From Bolinopsis microptera (taxonomy: Eukaryota > Ctenophora > Tentaculata > Lobata > Bolinopsidae): DNA of 64,000 nt. Of the stretch, positions 11,801-22,095 are shown piece by piece; position 1 is the stretch's first letter, and every line of letters starts with the position of its first letter. The notes beneath the pieces were generated by a model. That model ran no database searches and was not told the origin of the DNA. It was given only the letters and a program-made list of their open reading frames with translations. The translations under genes and the position numbers were made by a program. The stretch is from positions 20,329,240 through 20,393,239 of the forward strand of contig NC_087074.1 in the NCBI RefSeq assembly GCF_026151205.1, written 5' to 3'.

Positions 11801-13628
11801 CCCTTGTGGATGTCTCTATGCTGGAACAGAGTTCCACCAATAACAAGTTGATTGGCTGCACAGAAATCCATGAGCCTGGTCCCATTGTCGCTTGATGAAC
11901 TATGGAGAGATTCTCCACCAATAACTCCCTCGAATCCATATCTGTTTGAAGTAACTTTTCCATTGAAGTCACCCAGTAGCAGTTTCAGATCATGTCGGGG
12001 CAGTTCACCAAACGTGTCTGATAAAACGTTGTAAAGACGATCTTTCTCTCCGTCATCAGCACCGTCAGTCGGAGCGTAGGCTACAACAACAGATATGTTG
12101 AGGTGTTTGCCGTGTAACCTAGCTGTTAAGACCCGCTCTGATGTAGGTACATAAGAGATCAGGGAGTTCCTGACCTTTTTGGAAAGACATAGGCCAACCC
12201 CTTGCCTTTTGATACCATCTCCCCTACCAGAATGAATAAGTAGACTACCATTGTCCAAAAGTGTACTTCCAGATCCTGGCATATGAGTTTCAGTAATACC
12301 CAAAATATCAAGACTGTAGTGATCAATGTTCTGACTGAGTTGATAAAGCTGTGAAGATGAGCTGACTAAAGATAAAACATTCCAGGTTCCAAAGTACATT
12401 GAGTGTTTGCTGTAGTTGATAGGATTGGACTTGCTGAAATCAGTGTCAACATGAGCGATCTGTTGACTAATTACTCTGTTGTTATGACGAGCAACCACTC
12501 TTCTCATCAGGCCACTGGGGTCCCTGAGGCTTTGCCCAGTTGCCGTCATCCTGGTCTCACCCGACCTTGCAGAGGTAGAAGCACACCGTCCTTGATTTGT
12601 GTGTAATGTTTCAGTAGCAAACTTTTAGAGAGGAGAAGTTGCCAGCATCTCGCACCCGGTTTTTTATCGACCTTTGCCTGTCTAGATCCATAGTGTTTTG
12701 TTGCACGTCATCTGTTTATACTGGAGTCACCCAGGACAGATTACAATGCTTAATAGTAGCACCTCGAAAAGGATGTGATTCTTCATCACGCACTATGGTC
12801 ATTGAAATAGGAGAGGTTATTGGCTTCACTGCCTTCACGATCACTATTCCCTGAGATTATAAATAATCTCTTGCCACCACAAATTTCATAATACAGTAAA
12901 ACCCCGATTTACCGCGCCCCTATTTACCGCAAAACCCCGATTTACCGCTGACATATCCTTCCCCAAATAGGGCTGAACATGCACAATATAAACAAACAAA
13001 ACCCCGATTTACCGCGGATGTTTCCTTTCCCCGAACTCCGCGGTAAATCGGGGTTTTACTGTACCCGACGTGAAAACAAACACGTTCTTTTGATTTATTC
13101 ACTCAATATTAATTCGAAACGTCCTCATAATCAATATGCGCATCTAATAGTAATATGCTACCCAAATTACTGGAGCTACCTTAAAATATGGCTGGTTACA
13201 TAAAATGCACTCTGACCTGGGCAGGGTTCAGGGTTGCAACTCTTCGTCTCCTCATTTTCCCCCTCGCATTCTTTTCCTCCGTTTGCTGGACTGGGGTTTG
13301 TACAGGTCTTACTTCTGATTTGAGAACCTCCTCCACATTCAGCAGAACAGACCGACCATTCTCCAAAGTCACTCCATCCACCGTCAACTGCTAACTCATC
13401 AACTTTGCAAACGTAGTCACATTTCTTCAAATTCTTCTCCACCTTCACACACTTCTTCGTTTGCTTCTTCTTCATTTTGCCCTCTCCTGTAGCCAAACAG
13501 CCTTCCATTGTAGATTCGAAGCCGTTGGCAAGGCACTTATCAAACGTTTTAACATCTTTCGCTTTGCATTTTGCATCCACAACTGTCAAAATGAAAAAAG
13601 CAGCCGTGGCTAACACAAGAGTTTTCAT
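5286..13628 (-). CDS. Secreted SRCR/TSP1 mosaic protein
   Basis: Twelve coding exons on the minus strand. Exon 1 is 13628-13217 (signal peptide MKTLVLATAAFFILTVVDA, a ~60-aa Cys/Lys-rich segment, then a TSP1 repeat VDGGWSDFGEWSVCSAECGG). Next is a second TSP1 at 9228-9058, then alternating exons: SRCR 8815-8510, TSP1 8334-8164, SRCR 8008-7703, TSP1 7527-7357, SRCR 7201-6896, TSP1 6720-6550, SRCR 6394-6089, TSP1 5913-5743, and a terminal SRCR 5587-5286 ending in TAA. Each TSP1 exon is 171 bp and each full SRCR exon 306 bp. All introns are phase 1, the hallmark of exon shuffling. SRCR exons keep six cysteines (VCDD, AIC, VAC, SSC, DDC, LQC). SRCR/TSP1 proteins bind extracellular or microbial ligands, so a role in adhesion or innate recognition is inference only. 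A full LINE interrupts intron 1. Confidence 0.88.
9353..9367. repeat. Target-site duplication, LINE 3' side
   Basis: ACCACAAATTTCATA, identical to 12876-12890. It defines the left edge of the LINE insertion. Confidence 0.9.
9368..12875 (-). mobile_element. Full-length RTE-like non-LTR retrotransposon (LINE)
   Basis: A 3.5-kb insertion bounded by a perfect 15-bp target-site duplication ACCACAAATTTCATA (9353-9367 and 12876-12890). On the minus strand it has a ~326-bp 5' leader, one long endonuclease-reverse transcriptase frame, a very short 3' UTR and a microsatellite tail of ATGT units. Single ORF, short 3' UTR and microsatellite tail are typical of the RTE clade; the clade name is inference from these traits and motifs. 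It lies in the first intron of the SRCR/TSP1 gene, in the same orientation. The intact target duplication indicates complete and fairly recent insertion. Confidence 0.92.
9400..12549 (-). pseudogene. LINE endonuclease-reverse transcriptase ORF with one in-frame stop
   Basis: The frame runs from 12549 to 9400 and would encode about 1,049 residues. It is interrupted by a single in-frame TAA at 10876-10878, with the same frame continuing afterwards. N-terminal APE-type endonuclease motifs are visible: FGTWNVLSL, ITETHMPG, LLLGDFNGKV, VNQIDHICISG and GSDHYLV. The reverse transcriptase follows, with NRGITL, CGFRRNRSC, NFIDFKAAFDSI, GTGQGD and the catalytic SDYADDLAV. The C-terminal region has ILLYGAEVWNTTKKQ and RLRWYGHVVRMPE. 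The stop falls between endonuclease and polymerase, so this copy probably cannot make the full protein unless the stop is read through or is a sequence error. Confidence 0.92.
12876..12890. repeat. Target-site duplication, LINE 5' side
   Basis: ACCACAAATTTCATA, identical to 9353-9367. It ends one base before the TA target of the adjacent pogo-like MITE. Confidence 0.9.
12894..13061. mobile_element. pogo/Tigger-like MITE
   Basis: A 168-bp element with ~24-bp terminal inverted repeats beginning CAGTAAAACCCCGATTTACC and ending in the reverse complement, flanked by TA on both sides (12892-12893, 13062-13063). Further copies of the CCCCGATTTACCGC motif lie inside. The CAGT...ACTG ends and TA target are characteristic of pogo-family mariner elements. 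It has no coding capacity. Confidence 0.85.
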
Positions 13629-14300
13629 TTTATCAAAGGTTTTAAAAGTTCAGGAAATTATAATAACATGAATTGTGAGCTTCACTCTACCGACTTACTC
13701 ATGGAGCCGTGTGCCTTTGCAAGTCACAAATTGCATTACTATTAGTTTGCCAAAAAAGAACTCTCGGTCAGTCTAGAAACATGGCCACACGAAATCAGTG
13801 TGCTCCTTCACCTTCGTCCCTCACAAAACCAACTTGGATCAATTTACGTCACATTTTTACAAACTAGAGGTGGTCAACACGTTGATCTAAATTACTTTCT
13901 AAAACGTGTTCAGTCGCAGCTACTACCCGAGTTAAAGATATAGTTGGCGCTCTTAGTCTTAGTACATACACTAATAGAGTCGCAGCTACTACCTGAGTTA
14001 AAGATATAGTTGGCGCTCTTAGTCTTAGTACATACACTAATAGAGTTTCCTCCGACACAGCATCTGATAGACAATAACTATTATGTGTTATGTGCGACTA
14101 TTATGTGTTATGTGCGACTATTATGTGTTATGTGCGACTATTATGTGTTATGTGCGACTATTATGTGTTATGTGCGACTATTATGTGTTATGTGCGACTA
14201 TTATGTGTTATGTGCGACTATTATGGGCGACTGATAACCACAACTGTAACATTGGGCTGACAATAACTTTAACGGCAATAAAGAGGCCGGTGGCGGTGCT
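13629..14300. repeat. 5' flank of SRCR/TSP1 gene with 66-bp x2 and 20-bp x8 tandem repeats
   Basis: A 66-bp unit starting GTCGCAGCTACTACC occurs twice at 13913-14046. A 20-bp unit, ACTATTATGTGTTATGTGCG, is repeated about eight times at 14077-14233 with almost no variation. The ~280 bp upstream of the start codon at 13628 hold no clear TATA box. Confidence 0.85.
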
Positions 14301-14853
14301 GTCACCCACCCATGTGTCTACGCGTACTGCCTGATGCACTTTTTTTCGAATAGTTGGATGAGCTAGAAAACGAATAATCTAAGGCAATACTTAATAAAAT
14401 ATTACTAACTAATACTATACAATTGATAATTCATTGAGAAGCATTGCCCGTACCCGTAGTAGGCAGAGAATATTGGCTGCTCCTTAAAAGGATTCAAAGA
14501 AAAGCCCCACAGTGTATCCAAATTATTCTTGTCATACGTTGTATGACCCGCCGCGCACGAGTGCGCGGCTCCCCCTGTATCGTCAGGACGATAAAGTCAG
14601 GACGATAAAGTCAGGACGATAAAGTTTCCACCTAGTGAAACGACCGTGGGTGTCACAACGTGACACAAAGGTTATGAGGAGGTGTTCTAGCAAATGTGTG
14701 GGCGAAATTGTGATTATGTCGCTTTATGTCGCGCGAGGTTTATTTCTCAGAATTGTGGGTATGTCGCTATTATTCGGTTCCATAAATGACGAAAAGTTAC
14801 TTGCGTGCGCGTATTTTTATATAGTTTTATAGTGTTACAAATTGTAGACCTAA

Positions 14854-15504
14854 GATGGCAAGTACGTACGGTACGTACCTTTAAATTAGCTGTACGGTAC
14901 GTACTTAATAAAGTAGGTTGAAAGGTACAAATCCAGTTGATAGCAATGGAAACAAAAACTAGACGGTACGTGCACAGATTAATCCAGAAGTAGAAGAATT
15001 GGAACCTTCGCGCGAAATTCTCAAAATTTTTTCTGCTTAAACAGTTGGCCCAAATAGTATTCATTCAGTGTTTTAAGTTCTTCGTCAATTTGTGAGACCA
15101 ATTTTAGAGATTACAAGTATATTATGGACAAGCGTAGATTAAGGTTGCGACCTGAGCTAGCTGAAATGTGAAAAGCTGGTGTTCGTATACTGCAACAAAA
15201 GGATGAAGCTTTGAGTTTAACGATAATTACAAGTAGTAGTAGTGTAGTACCGGTTAAGAGCGATCAGGTACACAAATTTTCCTCTTAAATCTTTTATTGT
15301 TTTAACCACTGTGTTTATTTTCGACTTCTATTTCAAAAATTATGATGATAATACTAATCAAAAATTGCAAGTAATTCACTGAAGTTGATTCTAAAAATTT
15401 GAAAAAAAATTGTACCTTACACTTACAGTGCCTGTACGGTACGTACCTTTAAAAGTAGCTGTACCGTACGTACTTAAAGCCCTGTACCGTACGTACTTGC
15501 CATC
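14854..15504. mobile_element. PIF/Harbinger-like non-autonomous TIR element
   Basis: A 651-bp element with inverted ends GATGGCAAGTACGTACGGTA and its complement, flanked by the trinucleotide TAA on both sides (14851-14853, 15505-15507). A 3-bp TWA target duplication is characteristic of PIF/Harbinger. Extra copies of the CGTACGGTACGTAC motif sit just inside both ends. Inside, at 15124-15171, is a short start-to-stop frame encoding MDKRRLRLRPELAEM, followed by more open sequence to about 15267. It could be a fossil coding exon. No transposase is recognised. Confidence 0.75.
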
Positions 15505-15514
15505 TAAGTTGTAG

Positions 15515-15603
15515 ACTTGCTGAGCCTCCCGTAGGACGGCGGCTAAGGCCGCTAGAGTGAACTAGCACATCCCGGTTCGAGCCTCGTCAGAGGTCTTTTT
15601 TTG
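15515..15603 (+). ncRNA. tRNA-like pol III unit or SINE head (degenerate)
   Basis: A B-box-like GGTTCGAGCC lies near 15573, an A-box-like TAGGACGGCGGCTAAGG about 35-50 bp upstream, and a run of seven T at about 15596-15602 just after a possible acceptor end (CAGAGGTC). The order and spacing resemble a class II tRNA, but the acceptor and anticodon stems pair poorly and no anticodon can be assigned. It is more likely a tRNA-derived SINE fragment or tRNA pseudogene than a working tRNA. Confidence 0.35.
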
Positions 15604-17463
15604 GCATTTATTGATTACTTTACTACAATTATCAGCAGAGAACCTTAGTAATACACTTTATCAAATAAATTATACTGTTCGGACTTCAGCTAGAGAAGAC
15701 TTCAGCTATGGAACATGTCAAATGGTAAACAGAGTTATCTGTTAATGTTTTTTTTGTTTATGGTTAGAATTTAGAATGGAATCAATGTGATGAGGATCCA
15801 GAGTTAATTACCTGCTAGGATTAATAAGTCAGTTCTACAGTTGAAGAGGTTATTTTTTCAAACTTTAAATGAAGAAATTAGCTCGGAACTTCATTCCTAG
15901 ATTCATCACTTTCAGTTAGTAACTACGGTGTACCATGACCAGTTCACAGTTAAAGCATGAGCGGATCAATTCAAAACATTCACATCCCACATTCTTAAAT
16001 CTACATCCTTCACCAAAACCAGTTTGACTACTTAACTTTTCATTACTAATTGCAATATGGGAGGCGAGAGCCTGTAGCCAGGAAGTAGGAACAGTACCTT
16101 AAGATTTCGACCGTAACCGGACCATTTTTACCGTTACCGGACCATATCGTCTTCATCTTGTGGCATGGTTCCCAAGCCTGATAGTAATACATATGCACTA
16201 TGGCAGTATCTAGTATATCCTGAGCGGTGGAGATCTATCATTGTATTGGTGAAACTTCTCTCAATAAAGCACTGTTCGTTACCTGTTTATTTCCAATCAA
16301 TATCATGTGTGAAAATTCCAGCCTATATCTATTTTTCAGGAACCATAAACAATAGTTAATATACAAACATGTGCTCCTTCATAAATAGTATCATTATCGT
16401 GATCAAACCCCTTATTTATGGGCCTGCCAGTCTCTTCTGAAGCACGAATGAACTTAATTTCTAGTTCTACTGTCCGAGAAAAGTTCAGAATTTTTTGAAT
16501 TTTGTAAATCGGTGGTCCGGAAGCGGAGTTATGGTTCAATGAAAATTGTTAGTTTAACGCTGTTTGTATTGTCATTATCAGAAGTGACGAAAACATATGT
16601 CACCCCACTGTACAATACAAGGCCTTCTCCGGGTAGTCTTCTCCTGACAGTATTATTTATGTAAACTCGCGCACGCACCTACCTTTTTGCAATATTTAGG
16701 TTCAAATTTGTGCGCATAACCATAGTTTTGAAAAGCGACATACCCACATTTTGAGAAGAAAACATCTACTGAAGGTTATTATGTCCGGCGGAATGACAGG
16801 CTGAGCGCCGTCCAGTAAATTTATATATCGCGATGCACTACTGGGCCGCGCCGTGCATCAAATAATTGATGTACCACATGACAAGATTACAATAACAAGT
16901 TAAATGACAAGTATGGCACGTAAAATTGTATAAAAACACGAATACAATTTTTAACCCATCCGTACGTATTACTTTGTTGTTTGTAATAATTCTATTTATA
17001 TTATAATATATGATCTCAACATTTCCTTTTTGTATCAATATTTACTCTAACCATAGCCCTCTCGCTTGTAGTACTAGTAGCACGCGAGTAGTGAGTAGGC
17101 TATCTACTTGTGAAACAAGCGCGTCACACAGTACGCGTAGACACATGGCTATGTGAATATCAATATCAAAATCATTAATTGTTAATACAAATGATCAAAC
17201 TTGACATCAAAATTCCATGATTGATAAATTCACAAAATTGAGACACATTATTAATTATTTACAGACTATAAAATTTAAAAAAACTCCACCCAACGATTAC
17301 CAATCATGTGGCTGTACATGCAATATTCTTGTAGTCGTTTATTGCCAGACAGTTGCAGTCCCAAAATGATAAAAGAACTTAATTTAAGAACTTTATGAAT
17401 TTAACTGGAATACAACAACGCGGTGAATGAGAATCTGAATGTCATTTACATTTTACAGTTTCT
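15604..17463. other. Gene-poor AT-rich region with degenerate inverted repeat
   Basis: No supported gene. A 20-bp perfect inverted match (CCATGTGTCTACGCGTACTG at 14310-14329 against 17129-17148), and a longer imperfect one (about 14741-14766 against 16734-16764), suggest the ends of an old 2.8-kb TIR element. The Harbinger-like element later inserted into it. Internal open frames are short and unconvincing. Confidence 0.45.
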
Positions 17464-20317
17464 TCAATATTTGAAGTTCTCGTCTTGTAGAGCTAATATC
17501 TGGTTGTTGAGAGTTCTTTTCTCGTTCTTCAGTTCAAATATGGACTCTTCCATCTGTTTAAGACGCCCAATTAGACACTGAAGTGAAATAGAATTCTTCG
17601 CCAACTGCAGCTTCAGAATATCACAGTTTTCACAGTTCTGTAAAATAGAGCAATTAATAATTATAAGAAAATAATTTGGAATAATACTTTACCCCCTCGT
17701 GACCTAATGTAATAAATACATTGTGTTTCCATGACATAGTTACCTCATATGGTAGTAATACATCAATTATATCGTTATTATGTTAAAACAACGGCATTAT
17801 ATCTAAATTTACAATGAGAATATTAACAAAGGAGCATATTCTCCGGTTAAATAAGCTTATTGCTTGTTAATCACTCTAACGAGCACCATGTGTAGTAAAG
17901 CCGGGTAGTGTATCGTGATAGAACATGCGGTAACGCTTCTCTAAATTACAAGTCTAAAATAATAGCAAACTATCCTTCCCCGGATGTAAATATAAGACTG
18001 TTCTAGAACAAACCCTTTTAGATTTAGTGCAGGACATCTCGTGGTCCACAACTTCGTGGGCAGCTAGGCAATACTCGGACGTGTACTCGTCTGATACGAT
18101 ACCCATTCTGATACGGAACTCCAGATCCTTAAGATTTCACAGCGTTATGGCTTATCATAAAGTCATAACAATCTCATGTCACCTCAAAAAACCACATTTT
18201 TTTGTGTTTTTAAAGGATGATTAATGCTGAAATACTAATGAACTCAGTCACTAGTTTTCTCTTCAGTAAAGAGTAAATATCTCGCTCTGGTTAAGGTGAC
18301 CTTGTTAACATACCGAGATAGTAGCTGACAGTTCCTCAATAGCTCTCCTGTCTAACTCGTGTGTTCTCACCAGGTCCTCGTTTAGCAGCTTTATATCAGA
18401 CAGCTGTAAAACAACTTTACAATAACAAGCATATCAACACCTACAAGTCAAGAATCAAAAAAAACTAAGACGTTGCTGCTGTACTTACATTTTATAATTC
18501 AAAATCAAATATCACAACAAGACCCTTTTGCACGTATATATTAGACTAAAATTGAACTTTAAATTTTTACATATTCTTCAAACAACCACGACGGTTAATA
18601 AGCGGATAATTAGCGGTTAATTGGCTAACGTTTTTGTTGGTGTGAGAGACTTTAGTTTTAAGAGTGTGATTCTCCTTTCTAAAGAAGGAGGTGGATCCTT
18701 TGAGCATAAAGTCGGTACTGCCTCCAATCCTCTTAACAAAACTGTTTAGACCATCCAGCTTCTTATGTATAATAGCATTAGTTTTCTTGCTCTCATTCAG
18801 TTCCAGTCTAACATCGCTTAGTTGCTGGGATAATGACAATGTTAATTCACCTGATAAACAGAGGGAGGGAGGGAGGGAGGGAGGGAGGGAGGGAGGGAGG
18901 GAGGGAGTGAGGGAGGGAGGGAGGGAGGGAGGGAGGGAGGGAGGGAGGGAGGGAGGGAGGGAGGGAGGGAGGGAGGGAGGGAGGGAGGGAGGGAGGGAGG
19001 GAGGGAGGGAGGGAGGGAGGGAGGGAGGGAGGGAGGGAGGGAGGGAGGGAGGGAGGGAGGGAGGGAGGGAGGGAGGGAGGGAGGGAGGGAGGGAGGGAGG
19101 GAGGGAGGGAGGGAGGGAGGGAGGGAGGGAGGGAGGGAGGGAGGGAGGGAGGGAGGGAGGGAGGGAGGGAGGGAGGGAGGGAGGGAGGGAGTAGTAGTAA
19201 TTACTCACCTCCTTCAAAATAGCATTTTCTTTAGTTGTCTCTGCTACTGACATTTTGAGTTGTCTCTCTGAACTACGAGCAGAGTTCCGAGCACCCTCTT
19301 CCTCTTCTTTCTTCTTTAACTAGACGTTGGAAGAAGTGAGTTAGTGTTCAGTTACTTCTACACTTATAACCAAGACACTGTTTACTTTCAGTCGTCATGG
19401 CATCTTGCTATTCAAGTCTAACTTTAACAAAGATCAGATTAAAGATGTGACATTAATTTCGAATAACGGAGTAAAAAAGGCCCACAATAAAACGTGTTGA
19501 CTGATTCAGGACGTAACTGAATATTAAAGTACTACGAGTCCTATATAAACACAATATTGAGAACAAGCTGACGACGAAATGACACTAAACATCTAGAGTG
19601 ACTCATTACGTTTATTGCGGGCCAATAAAAAGTAGACAAGAAGGAGCGATGTGACGACACACTGTCAATAAAACTATTAGTAGACAATTAATAGCCGATC
19701 GAGTGGCCGGCACAGCACAATTAAGCGAATATCAAGCAGATAGCAAGTGTGAGTTACTGAGTACACTGCAGATGATGGTTTATATTTCTCAGTAGTTGTA
19801 ATCAGCAAGCACACTCTCCCTCCAGCCACCGCTCCTTCATAAATCCAGCCACCATGACTATGAAATTTAACAGCTGCGTAGTATAAGCTGTAATGAATAT
19901 TACAGAGAGAGAGAGAGAGAGAGAATATTACTTATACTGCATGAAAGTTCAGGAACTGCGGTGAGGAAATCGATCGTAAAAACAATTGATCGCACAAAAA
20001 CAGCGCATATTGTTTAAAGTATGTTAAGACTGTAAAATGTTTAATCCACAACAATTCACAAATTCTTTGATGACATGTTCAATCCCAAGCCTGCACATGC
20101 GAAAGAAGATAACAGTGCATCACAATAGCCTATAGTACTGTCCTAGATAGGTCACGTGTTTAAAGCAAGCACAAGTTTTACAATTTCATACCATTCACAT
20201 GGTCTCCGGCTCTCCAAGTTAATAAATATTCAATATTCATACTATGGTCTCCAATTCAATGAATGTTCATACCATAGTCTCCAAGACGATCGATGCCATC
20301 TTCTTTTCCATGATGAT
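17464..20317 (-). CDS. Coiled-coil protein, C-terminal exons
   Basis: Minus-strand exons with good splice signals: 20317-20273 (contains a possible start, MEKKMASIVLETM), 19319-19209 (LKKKEEEEGARNSARSSERQ), an exon starting at 18824 (QQLSDVRLELNESKKTNAII onward), 18403-18314 (LSDIKLLNEDLVRTHELDRR) and a last exon 17637-17464 (LKQMEESIFELKNEKRTLNN, stop TGA). They all read in phase 0 and show heptad-like Leu/Ile spacing with many Lys and Glu, so a long parallel coiled coil is likely. The donor of the exon starting at 18824 is not clear. That exon stays open to a TAA near 18567, so it may be an alternative terminal exon. The product is not recognised. A GGGA microsatellite fills the intron before 18824. 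Confidence 0.55.
18861..19192. repeat. (GGGA)n microsatellite, 332 bp
   Basis: About 83 uninterrupted GGGA units with one GTGA variant near 18908, in an intron of the minus-strand coiled-coil gene (CCCT on the coding strand). Such homopurine tracts can form triplex or G-rich structures. Open frames through it are artefacts of a repeat without stops. Confidence 0.97.
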
Positions 20318-21391
20318 CTGACCTGGGGATAAATGTTATTGTTTAGTTATATTATTATATTTAAGTTGTGTAACTCACTTAAAACAATCAAGATCTCATG
20401 TTAACTATCCACTGTCCGTTGTTCAACAGTTTTAAGTCGAGCATTTTCATTTCAGTACTCAAAATTATTTCGACCTTTACAAAACGGAAACAATTTATCT
20501 TAGAACTGTCTTTTCGGTGATTCTTTCAAGAAAATTTCTTATTTTTTCTGAATAGACTCATTGATGACAATGTTCCTAATAAAGGTAAAATTTCAGTACT
20601 AAAATTAATTAGAAATACGAAAATAATCTATCCCGCCTAGCATTAACCACTTATCATTGTTCTCAATGGGATTGAAAAGGCCAAACTTAGGTTCAGATAT
20701 TTGCAGGCCTCGAGGAAAATCATAAGAATAATATCAGATACCGTGAGCTCGCAATATTAAACTTTCACCACATTAACACATGATTACACAGAACTAGCTG
20801 CTAAAGCAATACAGCATGAGTTCAGAAGAAATAGTCCGTGTAAAACGTGAGTTAACAGGAAAATAAATTGGCTGCTCCCGACAAACGATCAAACAGACTC
20901 GGTCAAACAGAACCGGTCAAACAGAACCGGTCATGCTTGAGTCCGGCATTATTAATTGCTGCATGCTCCTCTAACTCTCTAAAAATACATTAAGTCAAAT
21001 TCTTAATTGCCATTCTATTACAATTCACATGAACTAGTTTGTGTTCCATTGTGATCCAGCTCCATGCACTCGATGTACTTGATTTACAGGTCGGCGGATT
21101 GGAGGAGTTGGACTTCACATGAGTCAATGTTTTTTAAGTGTGCACGTTAAGGTTGGATGCAGTGTTTTAATTACATTCTTAGTTAACGTTTGGACGGTAA
21201 TAATATCTTCACTCTTCAGTTCTACCCAACACGGATATTATCTCAGCTTTATTACAGAAGTAATAAGTACTGCAGGGAAGCTGCAGCCGAGTAAACTTCA
21301 TACATTTGCAGATTAACTGGCTAATAGTTGTATAACACGGTACAGAGCAACACCACTCAAGACCAGATGTCCGGGTTATACTACTCCGATC
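20318..21391. other. Non-coding, mostly intronic or intergenic; nothing recognised
   Basis: AT-rich sequence with a minor CGGTCAAACAGAAC repeat near 20900-20930. Just below it, 20210-20290 has three copies of a GGAGACCATRG motif, one of which is the exon end at 20273. No supported gene. Confidence 0.4.
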
Positions 21392-21556
21392 CAGTGACAA
21401 AAGGATTTTGCGATTATTTTGGCCAAAAATCGCGATACCGCGATTTTTACAGACTACAAATTAAACTATACATAAAATTTGTCGCAAATAATGGGAAAAA
21501 TCGCGATTCCATACATGCCGCGATTTCCTTTTGACAAAACAAAAGTTTTGTCCCTG
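21392..21556. mobile_element. hAT-like MITE
   Basis: A 165-bp element starting CAGTGACAAAAGG and ending in the near-complement CAAAAGTTTTGTCCCTG. Its internal AAAATCGCGATT motifs are typical of hAT-derived MITEs. The flanking octamers CTCCGATC and GTCCGGTC match at 6 of 8 positions, consistent with a decayed 8-bp target duplication. Confidence 0.6.
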
Positions 21557-22095
21557 GTCCGGTCAGGTAACATTTCCGGTTAACATTGCGGTAGAAGTGA
21601 GGAACTACACCTTGTAGGTAGTGGTACTGAACTGAGTGACACGTGACTGGTCTGTGGTTGTTATGGTAACGGTCAACACATAAAACTCACTGACGGAGTA
21701 ACGGTAAGATACATGCATGTTTCTTGAGGAAACGTCAAAATAAACATTACTTCTAACCCGTCTAACACATAGTTGAACCTTCAGTTGATGTTATTTAGAT
21801 GACATTGTGCAATAACTTACACTTTTCGCTAATGATTGCCTTTTCCTGGTTGCCAAAAAATAGTTTAAGATGCAAACATTTCTTGATTAATTTCGGTGTT
21901 ACAATTACAGTGCCCCGGAATTTGCTAGTTTTGTTGAAAGTTTAGAATTGGCCGGCCCTAAATTAGATTAGTTGTACACGCGGAAGAGCAGATAGGATAG
22001 CACTGGTCACGTGGTGTGCCCAGTAGTAAGCCACATTAGGTTTACTCCTGCAGTTCTGCACTGTTAAATTATCTCTGTTACTACAGCGTGTGAGA

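Noticed and set aside
11345..12034. Plus-strand frames within the LINE
   Set aside because: They lie opposite the endonuclease-reverse transcriptase frame and show no family features.
18567..19253. Long Pro-Leu-Ser or Gly-Arg-Glu repeat proteins on either strand
   Set aside because: The frame is open only because the GGGA tract has no stops. Splice signals place the tract in an intron.
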